Part shown: positions 62,503 through 64,000 of the stretch, piece after piece
Layout of the letters: every line of letters begins with the position of its first letter
Numbering within the stretch: position 1 is the first letter of the stretch
Assembly (NCBI GenBank): GCA_030041295.1
Contig: JASHOD010000105.1
Coordinates: 1-64,000 of the forward strand
DNA: 64,000 nt
DNA from: Nitrososphaerales archaeon
GTDB taxonomy: Archaea; Thermoproteota; Nitrososphaeria; Nitrososphaerales; CADDZS01
Reading direction: 5' to 3'
Made by a program: the position numbers and the translations under genes
Notes under the pieces: generated by a model
What the model saw: the letters and a program-made list of their open reading frames with translations, nothing else
The model's database searches: none
Told to the model about the DNA's origin: nothing

Positions 62503-63534
62503 CTATGCAGTGAAAAAGAAGCCGTCGGAACCTAGTTTGACCGTAAACACTTTTGACAATAAGAAATGACTTTGGTTAGCGCTAGAATCGTCAGCTAACC
62601 ACGTTTCTGCGAGCATAGAAATTTGTGATGTGCCCGGATTTCCTATCGCAAATGAAACATTTGCGAAGGACTGGCTGCATACGGAGCTCGGTTGGTTGCC
62701 ATCGATGGCACAAATTGCTCCGATAAGTTGGTTTGCGGCTCCATCGACCAGTTTCGCAATTGAACTCTGAGGATTATTTAACTGCGATCCAATCTGCGTC
62801 CAATTTAGATTCGAGAGCGCATCGAAACTGTACTGAGACGACTTGAGGATGTACATCCCGCCAATGTCTATGAATGGATACGAGTTAGAATTGTATTCGT
62901 TCCAAAGAGATTGTTCATTTGTCGTCGGGGACTGTAGGAGGTTATGGTTTCTATCTTCGTTTTCAACGGTTACAAACGTTACGTTGTATGGCGAGGAGTA
63001 GTTCGCATTATAGAAGGTGAGCGTCGAGATGTCACCATCATCCTGGGCTGATGCCATGTAATCCAGCCCTGAAAAATTGCCGAACTTGGAGAGCGCGATT
63101 ACAAGGCTCCATCTTTCCGCGGCGCAGTAAGGACAAAATTCCGCCCCGATGTAAAGTATCTCCGATTTTCCGCCGGACGTCAGGGTCACAGCATTTGATA
63201 TCGAAGTTGGAGGGGTGACTCCAGATTGGCTCGATCCAATGGACGATAATGTAGAGTAGCTCACCGTCGTTAGGTTCTGATACAGAGCAGATGAAATTTG
63301 GGTTCCGATGAGACTGGTGTTTATGTGAGAGCTGCCAGTTAATGAAGTAGAATAGATCAGATAACCAATACCTCCTCCTATTGCCACTATGACAATAACC
63401 ATCCCTACGATAAGATTCCTCGAAAGCCTAGAACGTTCGGTGACAAAGCGGGACTTTGAGTGAACTGATCGATGATGATCTCTAAGCGCTGCCAGGGAAT
63501 CGAATTTCTTACCACAAATCATGCATTTCGGCAT
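62503..63534 (-). CDS. DUF929 thioredoxin-like protein with N-terminal C2H2 zinc finger
   Basis: 343 residues from ATG 63534 ([11 protein letters not shown]); TTG 63591 gives 362. Residues about 4-25 form a cytoplasmic C2H2 finger (C-x2-C-x12-H-x4-H). A membrane helix ([21 protein letters not shown]) leads to an extracytoplasmic DUF929 domain with the thiol motif [11 protein letters not shown], then [11 protein letters not shown] and [11 protein letters not shown] (cis-Pro-type region). A thiol-disulfide exchange role outside the cell is likely. The zinc-finger fusion is unusual for secreted thioredoxins. Confidence 0.85.
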   Translation of the reverse strand: MPKCMICGKKFDSLAALRDHHRSVHSKSRFVTERSRLSRNLIVGMVIVIVAIGGGIGYLIYSTSLTGSSHINTSLIGTQISSALYQNLTTVSYSTLSSIGSSQSGVTPPTSISNAVTLTSGGKSEILYIGAEFCPYCAAERWSLVIALSKFGNFSGLDYMASAQDDGDISTLTFYNANYSSPYNVTFVTVENEDRNHNLLQSPTTNEQSLWNEYNSNSYPFIDIGGMYILKSSQYSFDALSNLNWTQIGSQLNNPQSSIAKLVDGAANQLIGAICAIDGNQPSSVCSQSFANVSFAIGNPGTSQISMLAETWLADDSSANQSHFLLSKVFTVKLGSDGFFFTA

Positions 63535-63760
63535 TTCATGATCTAAAGCTGCTTGCTTCTCTTCTTGAATACCTGATCGTTTATTCTGCAAATAAAGAGA
63601 TTGTCGTCTGGGAATCCTAAAATGACGGTAACTAGGATAGGGGCCTCAGTCACGATCTAGAATCACAAGTGCGCAATTGTGAAGCTCAAAACTAGATCAC
63701 AAGACGGAAATTTCTCAATTAACACTGTATCGTGCGAGAGTATCCCAATATGACGGACAT

Positions 63761-63976
63761 TCACTTGTTCTCAATTATTGCATGACCGACCGCGCCGCAT
63801 TTCTTGCAGTGAAAGGCAATGTAAAGACCGCTTCCATGCGGTTTTGAGTACTCTACGGACCAAACGTGGCTAGACATCATATTTGAAAAGAAGGCATCGT
63901 CGGCGCGCACAGAACTTTCTGGACTCAGGCAATGACGACCTAGAGGTTCAAATGAATTAGTCAGTTCGTAAGCCAT
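63761..63976 (-). CDS. Small protein with C-terminal CxxC
   Basis: 71 residues, ATG 63976. The C-terminal YIAFHCKKCGAVGHAIIENK has a Cys-x2-Cys pair with nearby His, a half zinc ribbon. The N-terminus is polar with HCLSPESS. Single minus-strand frame with no overlapping alternative. Family not recognised; gene status moderately supported. Confidence 0.5.
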   Translation of the reverse strand: MAYELTNSFEPLGRHCLSPESSVRADDAFFSNMMSSHVWSVEYSKPHGSGLYIAFHCKKCGAVGHAIIENK

Positions 63977-64000
63977 TGGTAGATGAATCCCGAATCTATC

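Overview
The window is archaeal. It carries archaeal DnaG-type primase, Pelota, HerA/NurA, a 56-residue Sec61-beta, DUF2070 and DUF929 membrane proteins, a TRAM protein, and tRNA-Ser and tRNA-His genes with introns at the canonical archaeal position. Many genes start at TTG or GTG, and neighbouring genes often overlap through TTGA or TGATG junctions. The combination best fits the Thaumarchaeota/Nitrososphaeria or a close relative. No ammonia-oxidation gene is visible. The enzymes point to growth on amino acids or other organics: glutamate dehydrogenase, a P5C/aldehyde dehydrogenase, a four-subunit 2-oxoacid:ferredoxin oxidoreductase, a CoA-transferase, an FAD amine/hydroxyacid oxidoreductase and CO-dehydrogenase-like small and medium subunits. 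The lineage assignment is inference.

Layout. 1-3.4 kb: 5' part of glutamate dehydrogenase, a universal stress protein, a cyclic-2,3-diphosphoglycerate-synthetase-like P-loop protein and VKOR. 3.5-8.3 kb: a tight five-gene operon of mostly unknown proteins (coiled-coil zinc ribbon, helical protein with an aromatic tail, secreted anchored protein, a 399-residue protein with weak kinase-like motifs, GNAT). 8.3-12.7 kb: ABC-2 exporter, GT39-type glycosyltransferase, and a membrane protein with a frameshifted winged-helix regulator. 12.9-20 kb: FAD oxidoreductase and CoA-transferase, divergent from korDABC-asnA. 20-26 kb: esterase, cyclophilin, decayed HAD gene, OsmC, several small proteins, and a MoaD-like protein next to an Asp-box propeller. 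26-30.3 kb: YozE-like, NurA and HerA DNA-end-processing genes. 30.9-36 kb: TRAM protein, tRNA-Ser(CGA) with a 93-nt intron, degenerate methyltransferase, Sec61-beta, DUF2070, DUF72. 36-39.5 kb: an eroded stretch with frameshifted winged-helix and membrane genes and a propeller fragment, plus FKBP and a response regulator. 39.8-44.7 kb: P5C dehydrogenase, an isopropylmalate/homocitrate-synthase-family enzyme, and coxM-coxS-coxG without coxL. 45-51.2 kb: information-processing and quality-control block (DnaG, Pelota, site-2 protease, TtuA-like thiolase, HtrA). 51.2-54.2 kb: a probable structured RNA with RNase P-like motifs, small TOPRIM, small zinc finger, CheY-like receiver, tRNA-His. 54.6-56.5 kb: hypA with an Mrp-type ATPase, beside the wreck of a hydrogenase maturation protease gene. 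56.5-64 kb: MFS exporter, secreted and membrane glycosylation-type proteins, and a DUF929 thioredoxin-like protein carrying a C2H2 zinc finger.

A recurring feature is single-base indels in short homopolymers that split otherwise convincing genes (12.5, 36.5 and 39.4 kb; a single-A indel at 22.6 kb). These may be real decay or residual assembly errors. The 56-kb protease is true decay, with several lesions. No CRISPR array, insertion sequence, prophage or replication origin was recognised.
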